Origin: Halolamina sp. CBA1230
GTDB lineage: Archaea; Halobacteriota; Halobacteria; Halobacteriales; Haloferacaceae
Assembly (NCBI RefSeq): GCF_002025255.2
Contig: NZ_CP054587.1
Location: 62,001 to 126,000 of the forward strand
Reading direction: 5' to 3'
DNA: 64,000 nucleotides
Below the pieces are notes generated by a model, which made no database searches, was not told where the DNA came from, and saw nothing but the letters and a program-made list of their open reading frames with translations. Positions 1 to 6,940 of the stretch are shown here, in pieces. Within the stretch, counting starts at the first letter, position 1; each line of letters starts with the position of its first letter. Position numbers and translations under genes: made by a program.

Positions 1-1
1 C

Positions 2-1033
2 GGGCGGCTGAAAGCGAAGCTCGCGGAGAAGAAGGAGAAGCTGGAGAACCAGTCCTCCTCCGGCGGCGGCCACGGCTACGCCGTCGAGAAAACCGGCGAC
101 GCGACGGTCGCGCTGGTCGGGTTCCCCAGCGTCGGCAAGTCGACGCTGATCAACGCGCTCACCAACGCCGAGAGCGAGACCGGCGAGTACGAGTTCACCA
201 CGCTCGACGTCAACCCCGGGATGCTCAAGCATCGCGGCGCGAACATCCAGATCCTCGACGTGCCGGGGCTGATCGAGGGCGCCGCCAGCGGCCGCGGCGG
301 CGGGCAGGAGGTGCTCTCGGTCGTCCGGACTGCGGACCTGGTGGTGTTCATGCTCTCGGTGTTCGAGATCGACCAGTACGAGCGGCTGGCCCACGAGCTC
401 TACGAGAACAAGATCCGGCTGGACACCGAGCCGGCGAGTGTCTCGATCAGTAAGGGCCACACCGGCGGGCTGCAGGTCACCCTCAGCGACTCGGTGTCGA
501 TGGACAAGGAGACGATCAAGGACGTGCTGCGCGAGCACGGCTACGTCAACGCCGAGGTGACCGTCCGCGGCGACCCCTCCATCGACGAACTGATCGACGC
601 GATCATGGACAACCGCGTCTACCTCCCGTCGATCGTCACGGTCAACAAAGCCGACCTGATCGATCAGGACTACCTCCCGACGGTGAAGGAGAACCTCCGG
701 AGCCACGACATCGACCCCGAGGAGGCGATCTTCATCTCCGCCGAGGAGGAGCGCGGGCTCGACGGGCTGAAAGAACGCATCTGGGAGGAGCTGGGCCTGA
801 TCCGGGTGTACATGGACAAGCCCGGCCGCGGCGTCGACTACGAGGAGCCGCTCGTTTTGCCGCCGGAGTCGACCGTCGAGGACGCCTGCCTCGACATCGG
901 CGGCGACGAGTTCCTCGATCGCTTCCGGTTCGGACGGGTGAGCGGGCCGTCCGCGAAACACGACGACCAGCAGGTGGGGAAGGACCACGAGCTGGCGGAC
1001 GAGGACGAACTGCGGATTATTACTCGGAAGTAG
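2..1033 (+). CDS. drg: DRG/Obg-family GTP-binding protein, 5' truncated by window edge
   Basis: The reading frame is open from base 2, so the start lies outside the window; 343 residues are visible. G1 is GFPSVGKS, G3 is DVPGLIEGA followed by a Gly-rich loop, and G4 is NKAD with a later ISAEEERG (G5-like). A basic Lys/Glu-rich helix precedes the G domain. The last ~75 residues, starting near VYMDKPG, fit a TGS domain, which ends many DRG proteins. DRG GTPases are cytosolic and linked to translation and ribosomes in archaea and eukaryotes; that role here is by family. Nothing upstream can be seen and a 0.7 kb non-coding gap follows. Confidence 0.93.
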   Translation, partial: GRLKAKLAEKKEKLENQSSSGGGHGYAVEKTGDATVALVGFPSVGKSTLINALTNAESETGEYEFTTLDVNPGMLKHRGANIQILDVPGLIEGAASGRGGGQEVLSVVRTADLVVFMLSVFEIDQYERLAHELYENKIRLDTEPASVSISKGHTGGLQVTLSDSVSMDKETIKDVLREHGYVNAEVTVRGDPSIDELIDAIMDNRVYLPSIVTVNKADLIDQDYLPTVKENLRSHDIDPEEAIFISAEEERGLDGLKERIWEELGLIRVYMDKPGRGVDYEEPLVLPPESTVEDACLDIGGDEFLDRFRFGRVSGPSAKHDDQQVGKDHELADEDELRIITRK

Positions 1034-1161
1034 TCGTTTTACTGGAACCGCGAACAGCAATAGCGGCTGGATCGTCGACCACTGAGACGGCAACCGCGAC
1101 AGCGACGGTATCTCGAAGCATGTCCACTTGTGACCGCAGTGCGCCGGACACGAGGTCCGTC

Positions 1162-1212
1162 ATCAGAAATCAAAGATTTCTGATTGGCAGACGAGAATCT
1201 TCGATTCTCGTC
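1162..1212 (+). repeat. Two-hairpin repeat element, copy 1
   Basis: Stem 1 (1162-1184) is a perfect 10-bp inverted repeat with an AAA loop. A TGGCA linker (1185-1189) follows, then stem 2 (1190-1212), a perfect 10-bp inverted repeat GACGAGAATC/GATTCTCGTC with loop TTC. A second copy in inverted orientation sits at 6138-6182 with the same stem 2 and linker but a different, still perfectly paired, stem 1. This suggests selection on, or copying of, a folded structure. Confidence 0.8.
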
Positions 1213-1544
1213 GACGGCGCTGGATGGAGTCCCCACCCCTCCCCCCGCGGGCGCGACCGTCGCGCCCGCGAGGCGTCCACCGCGACCGCACCGCTGTGGC
1301 TGTCGGCGCGAAGCGTCGGCGCCTCCGGGCGCCGACCGAGCGCGAGGTCCTCGCGAGTGAAACGAGCGAGGGCACGAGGGAGCTTCGCTCCCTCGGAGGA
1401 CGAACGAGCGAAGTTCTCGTGAACGAAGTGAACGAGAGCACGGCAGAGCTTCGCTCTGCCGGAGCGAGTGAGTCGGCTGGGGAGGTCTGTGGGCTGTGCG
1501 GGGCGGTTGCGGTCACCAGTGGTCATGCTCACTCCGCGGTACTG

Positions 1545-1643
1545 TTCGCGGTCGAAATAGCGATTTCTGCGGTGGCGTTCACAGTCGAAACAGCGATCTC
1601 CTCGGTCGCGTTCGCGGTCGGGCTATCGATCTCGTTTCAACAT
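1545..1643 (+). repeat. 33-bp tandem repeat, three units
   Basis: Three contiguous units start at 1545, 1578 and 1611 with an exact 33-bp period. Each begins TTCGCGGTCG or TTCACAGTCG and contains an AGCGATNTC or ATCGATCTC core; the third diverges at its end. The period is a multiple of three and the frame stays open into the downstream VOC gene. The translated 11-residue repeat is not part of any known VOC domain, so I treat it as intergenic. There are no spacers, so it is not CRISPR. Confidence 0.75.
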
Positions 1644-1754
1644 CGCGCATGCCCACGCGAGCAAGAGACAAAACCCCCGACTAAACCCCTCGATTCGACA
1701 ACCCACCACCGGCTTCGGTACGCTTTTCGCTCCCACGAACCAAACCCCGCCCGT

Positions 1755-2510
1755 ATGAGCCACGAACTTGACCACGTGATGATGCGGGTCGAGGACCTCG
1801 ACGAGTCGCTCGACTGGTACACCACCCATCTCGACTACGAGGAGAAGGGGCGCTGGGAGGCCGACACGTTCACGAACGTCTTCCTCGGGCCCGGGGATGT
1901 CCACGACGACGGCGCGCTGCTCGAGCTCACCTACAACCACGACGGGCGCTCCTACGACATGGGCGACGCGTGGGGCCACATCGCCGTCCGCGTCGAGGAC
2001 GTCGAGGAGGCGTACGCCGAGCTGATGGACGAGGGCGTCGAGGACTACCGCCCGCCGGAGGAGAACCCCGGCTACGCGTTCGTGAAGGATCCCGACGGCC
2101 ACGAGATCGAGATCGTCGAACGCGACCACGGCGCGCGGTGGAGTCTCGACCACACGATGATCCGCGTCGAGGACGCCGACGCCTCGATCGGCTGGTGGAG
2201 CCGGAAGATGGGGTACGAGCCGGCCGGGCGCTGGGAGGCCGACACGTTCGCGAACTACTTCCTCGCGCCCGCGGACGCCGCCGAGGAGGCGATGACCGTC
2301 GAACTCACGTACAACTACGACGGCAGCACGTACGACCAGGGCGACGCGTGGGGCCACCTCGCGGTCGCGTGTGACGATCTGGAGGGGTTCTGGGAGACGC
2401 TGCAGACCCGGGAGGCCGAGGACTACCGCGATCCGGAGTCGTGTGACTACAACTACGCGTTCACGAAGACGTTCGACGGCCACGAAGTGGAAGTGGTGAC
2501 GCGGGAATAA
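1755..2510 (+). CDS. Two-domain VOC (glyoxalase/bleomycin resistance-like) protein
   Basis: A 251-residue protein starting MSHELDHVMMRVEDLDES. Two tandem VOC modules are clear: about residues 1-125 and 133-251, each opening with an LDHxMxRVED strand, carrying the shared GRWEADTF segment, and closing with a DGHE(I/V)E(I/V) strand with the metal-ligand-type Glu. The repeats resemble lactoylglutathione lyase-type domains that bind a divalent metal. The substrate is unknown; haloarchaea lack ordinary glutathione, so a methylglyoxal role with another thiol or a different oxygenase/isomerase activity is possible. I chose the ATG at 1755 because the upstream in-frame sequence is tandem-repeat DNA. 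Confidence 0.88.
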   Translation: MSHELDHVMMRVEDLDESLDWYTTHLDYEEKGRWEADTFTNVFLGPGDVHDDGALLELTYNHDGRSYDMGDAWGHIAVRVEDVEEAYAELMDEGVEDYRPPEENPGYAFVKDPDGHEIEIVERDHGARWSLDHTMIRVEDADASIGWWSRKMGYEPAGRWEADTFANYFLAPADAAEEAMTVELTYNYDGSTYDQGDAWGHLAVACDDLEGFWETLQTREAEDYRDPESCDYNYAFTKTFDGHEVEVVTRE

Positions 2511-2718
2511 CTGGGCGCAACGATCTGCGCCGGTGTATTCACGTACGGCGCGGATCCGGGCTCATAAGCGACGACGCCGCCGGCGTTGAGGCGTGGAAGC
2601 GGGCGACGGCGTTCGACCGCGTTCGGTCGGTCGCGACAGCCACGAGCGGCCCGCGAACCGTCGCGAGGATTCCGGTCGACGCCGCGGCGGTGAGTGGTTC
2701 CTCGTCGCGGTCCCCCTG

Positions 2719-3327
2719 TCACGCGGTTTCTGCGACGACGTCCTCGATACGTTCGAGCAGTTGGTGTTCCGTGGTCCACCGCTCCAGTCGGTCGTTCTCC
2801 GCCATCACGTCGAACAGGGTCCCCATCATCGCGTCGAACTTCTCGTACTCGACGTCGCGCTCGATGGAGACCTCGGCGTAGTCGCGCTTCAACACGTAGG
2901 TGTCCGCGAGCGGAACGCGACCCAGCTCTAACTCGTGCCCGCCGTCGTTGTCCTCCGCGGCGAGGAGGACGTAGTCCGTCCCGATCAGCGCGTAGCGGAA
3001 CTTGAGGTAGAAGTTCGACCAGTGCTCGTTCGCCTCGTCCAGTTCCCCCAGCAGGAACGCACTCGCTGGATGTGGGTGTTGGTTGATGGTGTCCCGAACG
3101 GCCTCGAGACGGTCTTTCGGTCCACGCCGATCCTCGAAGGAGTCGTAGCTGCCGAGCACGAAGTAGCGCGTGTGGGTCGTCGCCGCCATCGCGTCCAGTT
3201 CGTGGAACAGTTTCGTCGCGGCGTCGTGGATATCGGACACTCTCGCGCCACTGTACCCTTCGTAGAGGAAGTCGGCATCCGTGAGCCGTGGGAGGTCGCG
3301 GATGTGGGCGGGCGTGTCGGGCGCCAT
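2719..3327 (-). CDS. Unknown protein, possible nucleoside deoxyribosyltransferase/TIR-like fold
   Basis: A 202-residue acidic protein starting MAPDTPAHIRDLPRLTDA. I do not recognise a named family with certainty. Visible pattern: a strand and turn RYFVLGSYDSFED, then a helix RLEAVRDTIN, then a long AFLL..NFYLKFRYALIGTDYVLLAAEDNDGGHELELG core, then a VLKRDY strand. An alternating strand/helix layout with F..AL...D..v...E..GG.ElG resembles the nucleoside 2-deoxyribosyltransferase/TIR-like fold, where the Glu in a GGxxxELG context can be catalytic. It is transcribed divergently from the winged-helix gene at 3428, sharing about 100 bp of promoter DNA. Fold assignment is inference only. Confidence 0.7.
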   Translation of the reverse strand: MAPDTPAHIRDLPRLTDADFLYEGYSGARVSDIHDAATKLFHELDAMAATTHTRYFVLGSYDSFEDRRGPKDRLEAVRDTINQHPHPASAFLLGELDEANEHWSNFYLKFRYALIGTDYVLLAAEDNDGGHELELGRVPLADTYVLKRDYAEVSIERDVEYEKFDAMMGTLFDVMAENDRLERWTTEHQLLERIEDVVAETA

Positions 3328-3427
3328 ATCGTGGCTCCCGTGATGCCTGACACGGATATACGTCCGTGATCTGTCCTTGTCGACGACCGTCGCAAAAGAT
3401 ATACTGGTGAGGGACCAACGACTGGGT

Positions 3428-3919
3428 ATGTCCCACGAGATCGTCACCACGTCAGTCGGCGATGGAGACGCCGCGGACGCGGCTGGGCACGACGTGGACG
3501 GCAGCCTGATCGACGATCTCCGCGCGATCCTGGGCGAGACGAAGATCCGGCTCCTCCAGCAGATCCTCGCCAGCCCGACCGGCGCGTTGAGTGCGGTCGA
3601 GCTGGCTGCACGGAACTCGATCACGGAGAGCACGATCCGCGACCACCTGCGCGAACTCGCGGAGCGGGAGGAGCCGATCGTGACGACGCTCGACGCCGAG
3701 ACCGACGAGCCGGTCCCCAACGGTGTCCCGCGGAAGTACTACGCCGTCACCGAGCACGGGATCGACCTCCTGAAGCGGGTCGGGCTGTACGAGCAGATCG
3801 GCATCCTCTACGACATGTACGAGGCTGCCGACCTCCGGCTCCCCGACGCGGAGGACCGACCAGTCAGTATCGAGCGTATCGAGGCGTACGAACACCGTCC
3901 GTCGCCGGACTGGCTCTAG
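3428..3919 (+). CDS. Winged-helix DNA-binding transcriptional regulator
   Basis: A 163-residue protein with start MSHEIVTTSVGDG. Residues about 25-115 form a winged-helix domain: ILGETKIRLLQQILASP, then a recognition-helix region TESTIRDHLRELAERE, then a wing with GVPRKYYAVTEHGIDLLKRVG, a pattern typical of ArsR/PadR-like haloarchaeal regulators. The C-terminal part (YEQIGILYDMYEAAD onward) probably mediates dimerisation. It may control itself and the divergent gene at 2719-3327. An upstream in-frame ATG-like start would add 17 residues; the internal ATG gives the better N-terminus. A RelE-like fragment follows the stop codon at once. Confidence 0.8.
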   Translation: MSHEIVTTSVGDGDAADAAGHDVDGSLIDDLRAILGETKIRLLQQILASPTGALSAVELAARNSITESTIRDHLRELAEREEPIVTTLDAETDEPVPNGVPRKYYAVTEHGIDLLKRVGLYEQIGILYDMYEAADLRLPDAEDRPVSIERIEAYEHRPSPDWL

Positions 3920-3920
3920 G

Positions 3921-4051
3921 TTCGCGCTCTGGTCGACTGGAACACGGCGGACGAAGTGCTGTACGCGATCGACGCCTTCGAGCGAACGAACGAGTCCCGC
4001 GAGCTCGGCCGATACCGCGACGTGTGGGGATCGTGGCGGGACGAAGCGTGA
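3921..4051 (+). pseudogene. 3' remnant of a RelE-family toxin gene
   Basis: The frame encodes the last ~43 residues of a RelE-like toxin (VDW..DEVLYAIDAFER..ESRELGRYRDVWGSWRDE, then TGA). It closely matches the end of the intact RelE gene at 6378-6507, differing at a few residues and bases. It begins directly after the stop of the winged-helix gene, with no start codon, antitoxin or N-terminal half. It looks like what was left after a deletion or recombination. Confidence 0.8.
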
Positions 4052-4150
4052 AACGGCGGTACTGCCGTACAGTGTGGTTCCTTTGCTCGATCCTCCGGAG
4101 GACCCCCACCGTTACATCTAAACCGTAACGTAACGTTGGTTCTCGTAACG

Positions 4151-4444
4151 ATGAAGACGGTCACAACTCGGATCCCCGAAGACGACGAGGAAGCGTTGGC
4201 AGAACTCGAAGCAGAGATGACGGCGGACCGGTCGGAGGTGCTTCGTCGTCTCATCCGGCAAGGACTCGCGGACTGGCGGACGGAGCAGGCGCTCGAACGA
4301 CTTCGAGAACACGAGATAACCATCCGTCGTGCGGCAGAGATCGCCGACGTGTCGTACGTCGAGATGCTCACCCTCGCCGCCGAGGAGGGTATCGACGCCG
4401 GATACACGACTGACGAACTCGAACGTGACCTCGGGCGTATTTGA
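4151..4444 (+). CDS. UPF0175/RHH-type antitoxin of a PIN toxin module
   Basis: A 97-residue protein starting MKTVTTRIPEDDEEALAELE. Residues 1-45 look like a ribbon-helix-helix DNA-binding unit (strand TVTTRIP, then two helices with DRSEVLRRLIRQG). The second half, RRAAEIADVSYVEMLTLAAEEGID, matches the UPF0175 helix-turn-helix-like tail common in archaeal antitoxins. The stop overlaps the ATG of the PIN gene by one base (TGATG). A short AT-rich stretch with TAACGTAACGTT just upstream fits a promoter/operator, so the protein probably represses its own operon. A TTG at 4136 is an alternative start. Confidence 0.85.
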   Translation: MKTVTTRIPEDDEEALAELEAEMTADRSEVLRRLIRQGLADWRTEQALERLREHEITIRRAAEIADVSYVEMLTLAAEEGIDAGYTTDELERDLGRI

Positions 4445-4932
4445 TGGTCGTCGTGGATTCCTCCGCGTTGATCCCGCTCGCGTGGGTTGGTCGTCTCGAC
4501 CTCGTTTCGGCGACCTTCGACGAGATACGGACTACTGAGGCAGTGAGAGACGAAGTTCTCACGGAAGGAAAACCAGGAACTGCGTCGCTCAGGTCGTTCC
4601 TCGACGATGTTCCGATTCATGAGACGCCCCCCGAAGCCGAGGAGATCGCATCGTTGGAGGGGATCGCGGTTGCGGATGCGTCCGTGATCCTGCTGGCGGA
4701 CGACGGGGAGGAGGTGCTTCTCGCGAACGACAAGGGGCTCATCACGGTGGCCCGGAGCCACGACGTCGAATGTTGGTGGGTGACAACCGTGTTACTCAGC
4801 TGTACGAAAGACGGGGTGGTGACTGCCTCGGAAGCGATGGATATCCTGTACGACCTCGTGGATGCAGGGATGAATCTACAGCCGAAAGTGTACGCGCAAG
4901 TTCAGCGGAAACTCCGAGAGCTCGGGGAGTGA
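4444..4932 (+). CDS. PIN-domain VapC-like toxin (DUF3368 type)
   Basis: A 162-residue protein starting MVVVDSSALIPLAWVGRLDL. The first acidic residue of the PIN site is in VVDSS, a central Glu is in TEAVRDEVL, and the later acid pair is in VADASVILLA and LLANDKGL. These positions match the four-acid RNase site of the DUF3368 branch of PIN proteins. The expected activity is metal-dependent RNA cleavage, checked by the upstream UPF0175 partner. The C-terminal extension (DAMDILYDLVDAG-like helices) is typical of DUF3368. The start is fixed by the one-base overlap with the antitoxin stop. Confidence 0.85.
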   Translation: MVVVDSSALIPLAWVGRLDLVSATFDEIRTTEAVRDEVLTEGKPGTASLRSFLDDVPIHETPPEAEEIASLEGIAVADASVILLADDGEEVLLANDKGLITVARSHDVECWWVTTVLLSCTKDGVVTASEAMDILYDLVDAGMNLQPKVYAQVQRKLRELGE

Positions 4933-5145
4933 AACGACCTCCGAAACGGTCCTGCCAACTACTGTGACAGCCACGGCGGGTATTTCGCCTGGCATACCGA
5001 GCCGAACCCCAACGTCGAGGGGTGGGGGCAGTTCCGGCGACGGGAGGAGGCGTACAGCTACGAGTCGTACTCGTTCGGCTCGCTTTCGCCGGCGCGGGTC
5101 GTCTGGGAGCTGCTGGCTCGGTTGGCGGAGCGGCTGGACGCGTAA
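4933..5145 (+). pseudogene. Decayed 3' end of an unknown gene (fragment A)
   Basis: Directly after the PIN stop, in the same frame, a 70-codon stretch reads like a real protein end: SHGGYFAWHTEPNP, then RREEAYSYESYSFGSLS, then VVWELLARLAERLDA and a stop. It has no start codon of its own. A shorter related stretch (REEAYSDEAYSFGS) appears at 7573-7629. The two pieces therefore look like remnants of one protein family scattered on either side of the toxin-antitoxin genes. I do not recognise the family. Confidence 0.55.
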
Positions 5146-5190
5146 GGAACTGCAGGGTTTGGGCGGGACAATCGGCGGTGTTGGGAGCAG

Positions 5191-5432
5191 CTACCGGTCG
5201 TAGACGCGATCGCGTTTGTCGATACGGCGGACTCGCAACACGTCCGCATCCTTGTCCCAGTCGATGATGACCCGGTAGTCGCCGACACGGAGTCGATAAA
5301 GGGTCGATCCGGAGGGTAGTGGTCCGGGAAGTCGGTGATCGAGCGAAGCTTTTCAGTAATACGTTCGCGCACGTCCGGTTCGGCGTCGGCGAGCCAGTCG
5401 GCCGCTCGTTCGGAGATCACTACCTCCGTCAT
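5191..5432 (-). pseudogene. RelE/ParE-family toxin gene disrupted by a frameshift
   Basis: The first 40 codons, MTEVVISERAADWLADAEPD then DFPDHYP, match RelE-type toxins. After about 5310 the homology continues only in another frame: LYRLRVGDYRVIIDWDKDADV, then RRIDKRDRVYDR and a TAG at 5191. Joining the frames needs loss of a net single base near 5305-5315, next to the SGST reading. The start overlaps the stop of the winged-helix gene at 5429 (ATGA), so the pair was once a coupled operon. The toxin is probably dead unless the shift is a sequencing error. Confidence 0.82.
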
Positions 5433-5770
5433 TCGTCGAGCTGCTCGTCCAGCTCGTCCATCGAGAGGTAGCGCTCCTCGTCAGCGGTCGCGTCGAGTTC
5501 GTCTTTCAGCTCCGGGTCGAGTTCCGGGGCGACCTCGGCCCACCAGACCACACGGTTGCCGAAGTCCTTCTTCCCCAGATCGCCGTCGCGGTACATCTTC
5601 TCGAGTCGTTCGTGAAGTGCCCGTCGCCCGATTGGGAGTTCCTCGGCGACTTCCGCGGTGGTGAGTGGCTCCTCGTCGGCGAGTCGGTCGAAGACGAGCA
5701 GTATCTCTTGCCGGCTGACGGACTCGCTGAACTCGCCGCCGCTCTCCCGGGCGTACTCGTCGCTGGACAT
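5429..5770 (-). CDS. Winged-helix protein, probable antitoxin/repressor for the adjacent RelE gene
   Basis: A 113-residue acidic protein, MSSDEYARESGGEF. Residues about 18-85 form a winged helix: RQEILLVFDRLADEEPLTTAEVAEELPIGRRALHERLEKMYRDGDL, with the wing KKDFGNRVVWWA. The protein resembles the one at 6581-6940 in layout (LVFD/GVFD, TTAEVAEEL/TTTDVVDAL, RVVWW/QVVLWW). Its 3' end overlaps the RelE-like start by four bases, so it sits in the antitoxin position. It may still act as a DNA-binding regulator although its partner is frameshifted. Confidence 0.8.
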   Translation of the reverse strand: MSSDEYARESGGEFSESVSRQEILLVFDRLADEEPLTTAEVAEELPIGRRALHERLEKMYRDGDLGKKDFGNRVVWWAEVAPELDPELKDELDATADEERYLSMDELDEQLDE

Positions 5771-5876
5771 ACAGACGCGTACTGGCGCGAACCACTTGAC
5801 GGTTTCCTACGTAGGAGATGACCTGCGTCGTTACCCCGGCGACACGCCTTTCCGTACCCTGCACGTACCACGCGCT

Positions 5877-6200
5877 ATGAGCGCGGAGACAGAGGACGGC
5901 GACGACGAGATGGTGAAGCTCAACGTGAAAGTTCCGAAGCGACTTCTGGCGGAACTCGACGAACTCGCCGAGGAGTTGGAGTACCCCAACCGCTCGGAGT
6001 TCGTTCGCGAAGTGCTGCGGGACACTGCCGAGCCGGTGCTGACGTCGGGTGCCGAGGAGGGGATCACGGAGGGGTACGCGGACGTCGCCGCCGGGCGAAC
6101 GATGTCCACTGCTGAGGCCCGCGAGCGACTGGGAATCGACGAGAATCAAAGATTCTCGTCTGCCAATCGGACGCAGTCCGATGACGTCGACGAGGAGTGA
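5877..6200 (+). CDS. Ribbon-helix-helix antitoxin partner of RelE
   Basis: A 107-residue protein starting MSAETEDGDDEMVKLNVKVP. The RHH domain spans about residues 12-50: strand MVKLNVKVPKR, helix LLAELDELAEELEYP, then NRSEFVREVLRDTAE, as in CopG/NikR-type repressors that bind palindromic operators as dimers. The rest wraps the toxin in related modules. The C-terminus IDENQRFSSANRTQSDD is encoded by the two-hairpin repeat (6138-6182), so the repeat seems to have entered the end of the gene in frame. The gene overlaps the toxin start by 20 bases. Confidence 0.85.
   Translation: MSAETEDGDDEMVKLNVKVPKRLLAELDELAEELEYPNRSEFVREVLRDTAEPVLTSGAEEGITEGYADVAAGRTMSTAEARERLGIDENQRFSSANRTQSDDVDEE
6138..6182 (-). 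repeat. Two-hairpin repeat element, copy 2, at an antitoxin/toxin junction
   Basis: Stem 2 (6138-6160) is the 10-bp GACGAGAATC/GATTCTCGTC hairpin, the linker is 6161-6165, and stem 1 (6166-6182) is ATCGGAC/GTCCGAT with a TGC-type loop. Read on the minus strand it has the same order as the copy at 1162-1212. Stem 2 and the linker are nearly identical, while both arms of stem 1 differ together. It covers the last codons of the RHH gene and the ATG of the toxin. Confidence 0.8.
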
Positions 6201-6507
6201 GTCGACGGTGGTACACGACATCGTTCTCACCGAAACGCTCGTCAGTTCTCTCGAACAGTACGAGTCGGAGGATGCCGACCGAATCGTCTCTAAGTTGGAG
6301 GAGATCACGACGTTCCCGGACCACTTTCTCGATCGACTGAAGAGCCATCCGGGGTACAAGCTCCGCGTGGGGGATTTCCGCGTTCTGGTCGACTGGGACA
6401 AGGAGGACGAGGTACTGTACGCGATCGACGCCTTCGAACGGAAGAACGAGTACCGCGAGCTCGGTCGGTACCGCGAAGTGTGGGGATCGTGGCGGGACGA
6501 GGAGTGA
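6181..6507 (+). CDS. relE: RelE-family mRNA interferase-like toxin
   Basis: A protein of 108 residues from ATG 6181, or 99 from GTG 6208 (VVHDIVLTETLVSSLEQ), which may be the true start. It has the RelE/ParE core: helices then LEEITTFPDHFLDRLKSHPG, strands YKLRVGDFRVLVDWDKEDEVLYAIDAF, and a Tyr/Arg-rich tail ELGRYREVWGSW. RelE proteins cut mRNA on the ribosome and are neutralised by the upstream antitoxin. The ATG lies inside the hairpin repeat. The 3' 130 bases are duplicated as a remnant at 3921-4051. Confidence 0.87.
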   Translation: MTSTRSESTVVHDIVLTETLVSSLEQYESEDADRIVSKLEEITTFPDHFLDRLKSHPGYKLRVGDFRVLVDWDKEDEVLYAIDAFERKNEYRELGRYREVWGSWRDEE

Positions 6508-6580
6508 GGCGCGATCAGGGCTCTCGAACAGCGTCGTTAGCACGCGAGAGCTTTTGCCGGAGGACGCACAACGTCGCACC

Positions 6581-6940
6581 ATGAGTAGCGAGAGAACCCG
6601 CGACGATGCGGGGCGGTACGTCTCGGAGGTTTCCGTCGGGGACGTGCTGGGCGTGTTCGACACCGTCGACGGGCCGACGATTACCACGACTGACGTGGTG
6701 GACGCGCTGGGGTGCTCGCGGGCGGTCGCCCGGAGTCGGCTCTCGACGCTAGCCGAGCGCGGGCTGGTCGAGCGTCGCAAGTCGGGCCAGGTCGTGCTCT
6801 GGTGGCGGGTCGACAGCGGTGAGAGCGCCTATCTGCAGGGGTTCGGCGCGCTCGCCGACACGGACGTTCCGGAGGGGATGCGAGCGGAGCGGCAGCGAGC
6901 CAGAGCGGAGTGGGGGGAGGATGGCGACGATCTGTCTTGA
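6581..6940 (+). CDS. Winged-helix regulator, probable antitoxin of the adjacent PIN toxin
   Basis: A 119-residue protein starting MSSERTRDDAGRYVSEVSVG. Residues about 20-85 form a winged helix: GDVLGVFDTVDGPTITTTDVVDAL, recognition helix CSRAVARSRLSTLAERGL, wing ERRKSGQVVLWWRV. The gene overlaps the PIN gene by 20 bases, so the two are probably translated together and the helix protein may repress the operon and bind the toxin. An AT-poor stretch with GAGAGCTTTTGCC upstream is the only promoter hint. Pairs of small haloarchaeal winged-helix proteins with PIN proteins are common. Confidence 0.82.
   Translation: MSSERTRDDAGRYVSEVSVGDVLGVFDTVDGPTITTTDVVDALGCSRAVARSRLSTLAERGLVERRKSGQVVLWWRVDSGESAYLQGFGALADTDVPEGMRAERQRARAEWGEDGDDLS

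Larger units (their letters stand above)
1034..1754. other. Repeat-rich intergenic region without a supported gene
   Basis: About 720 bases separate the GTPase from the VOC gene. The region holds a two-hairpin element (1162-1212), several nested palindromes at about 1225-1480 (for example around the GAGCTTCGCTC-type motifs near 1380 and 1447), a block near 1469-1503 that recurs at about 37957-37985, and three 33-bp tandem repeats (1545-1643). Open frames here are low-complexity Arg/Ser-rich readings of GC-rich repeats, and I do not support any as genes. Confidence 0.7.

Noticed and set aside
1224-1754. N-terminal extension of the VOC protein by about 177 residues
   Set aside because: The added part is encoded by palindromes and tandem repeats and is low complexity; VOC proteins start at the first beta strand, which follows ATG 1755.
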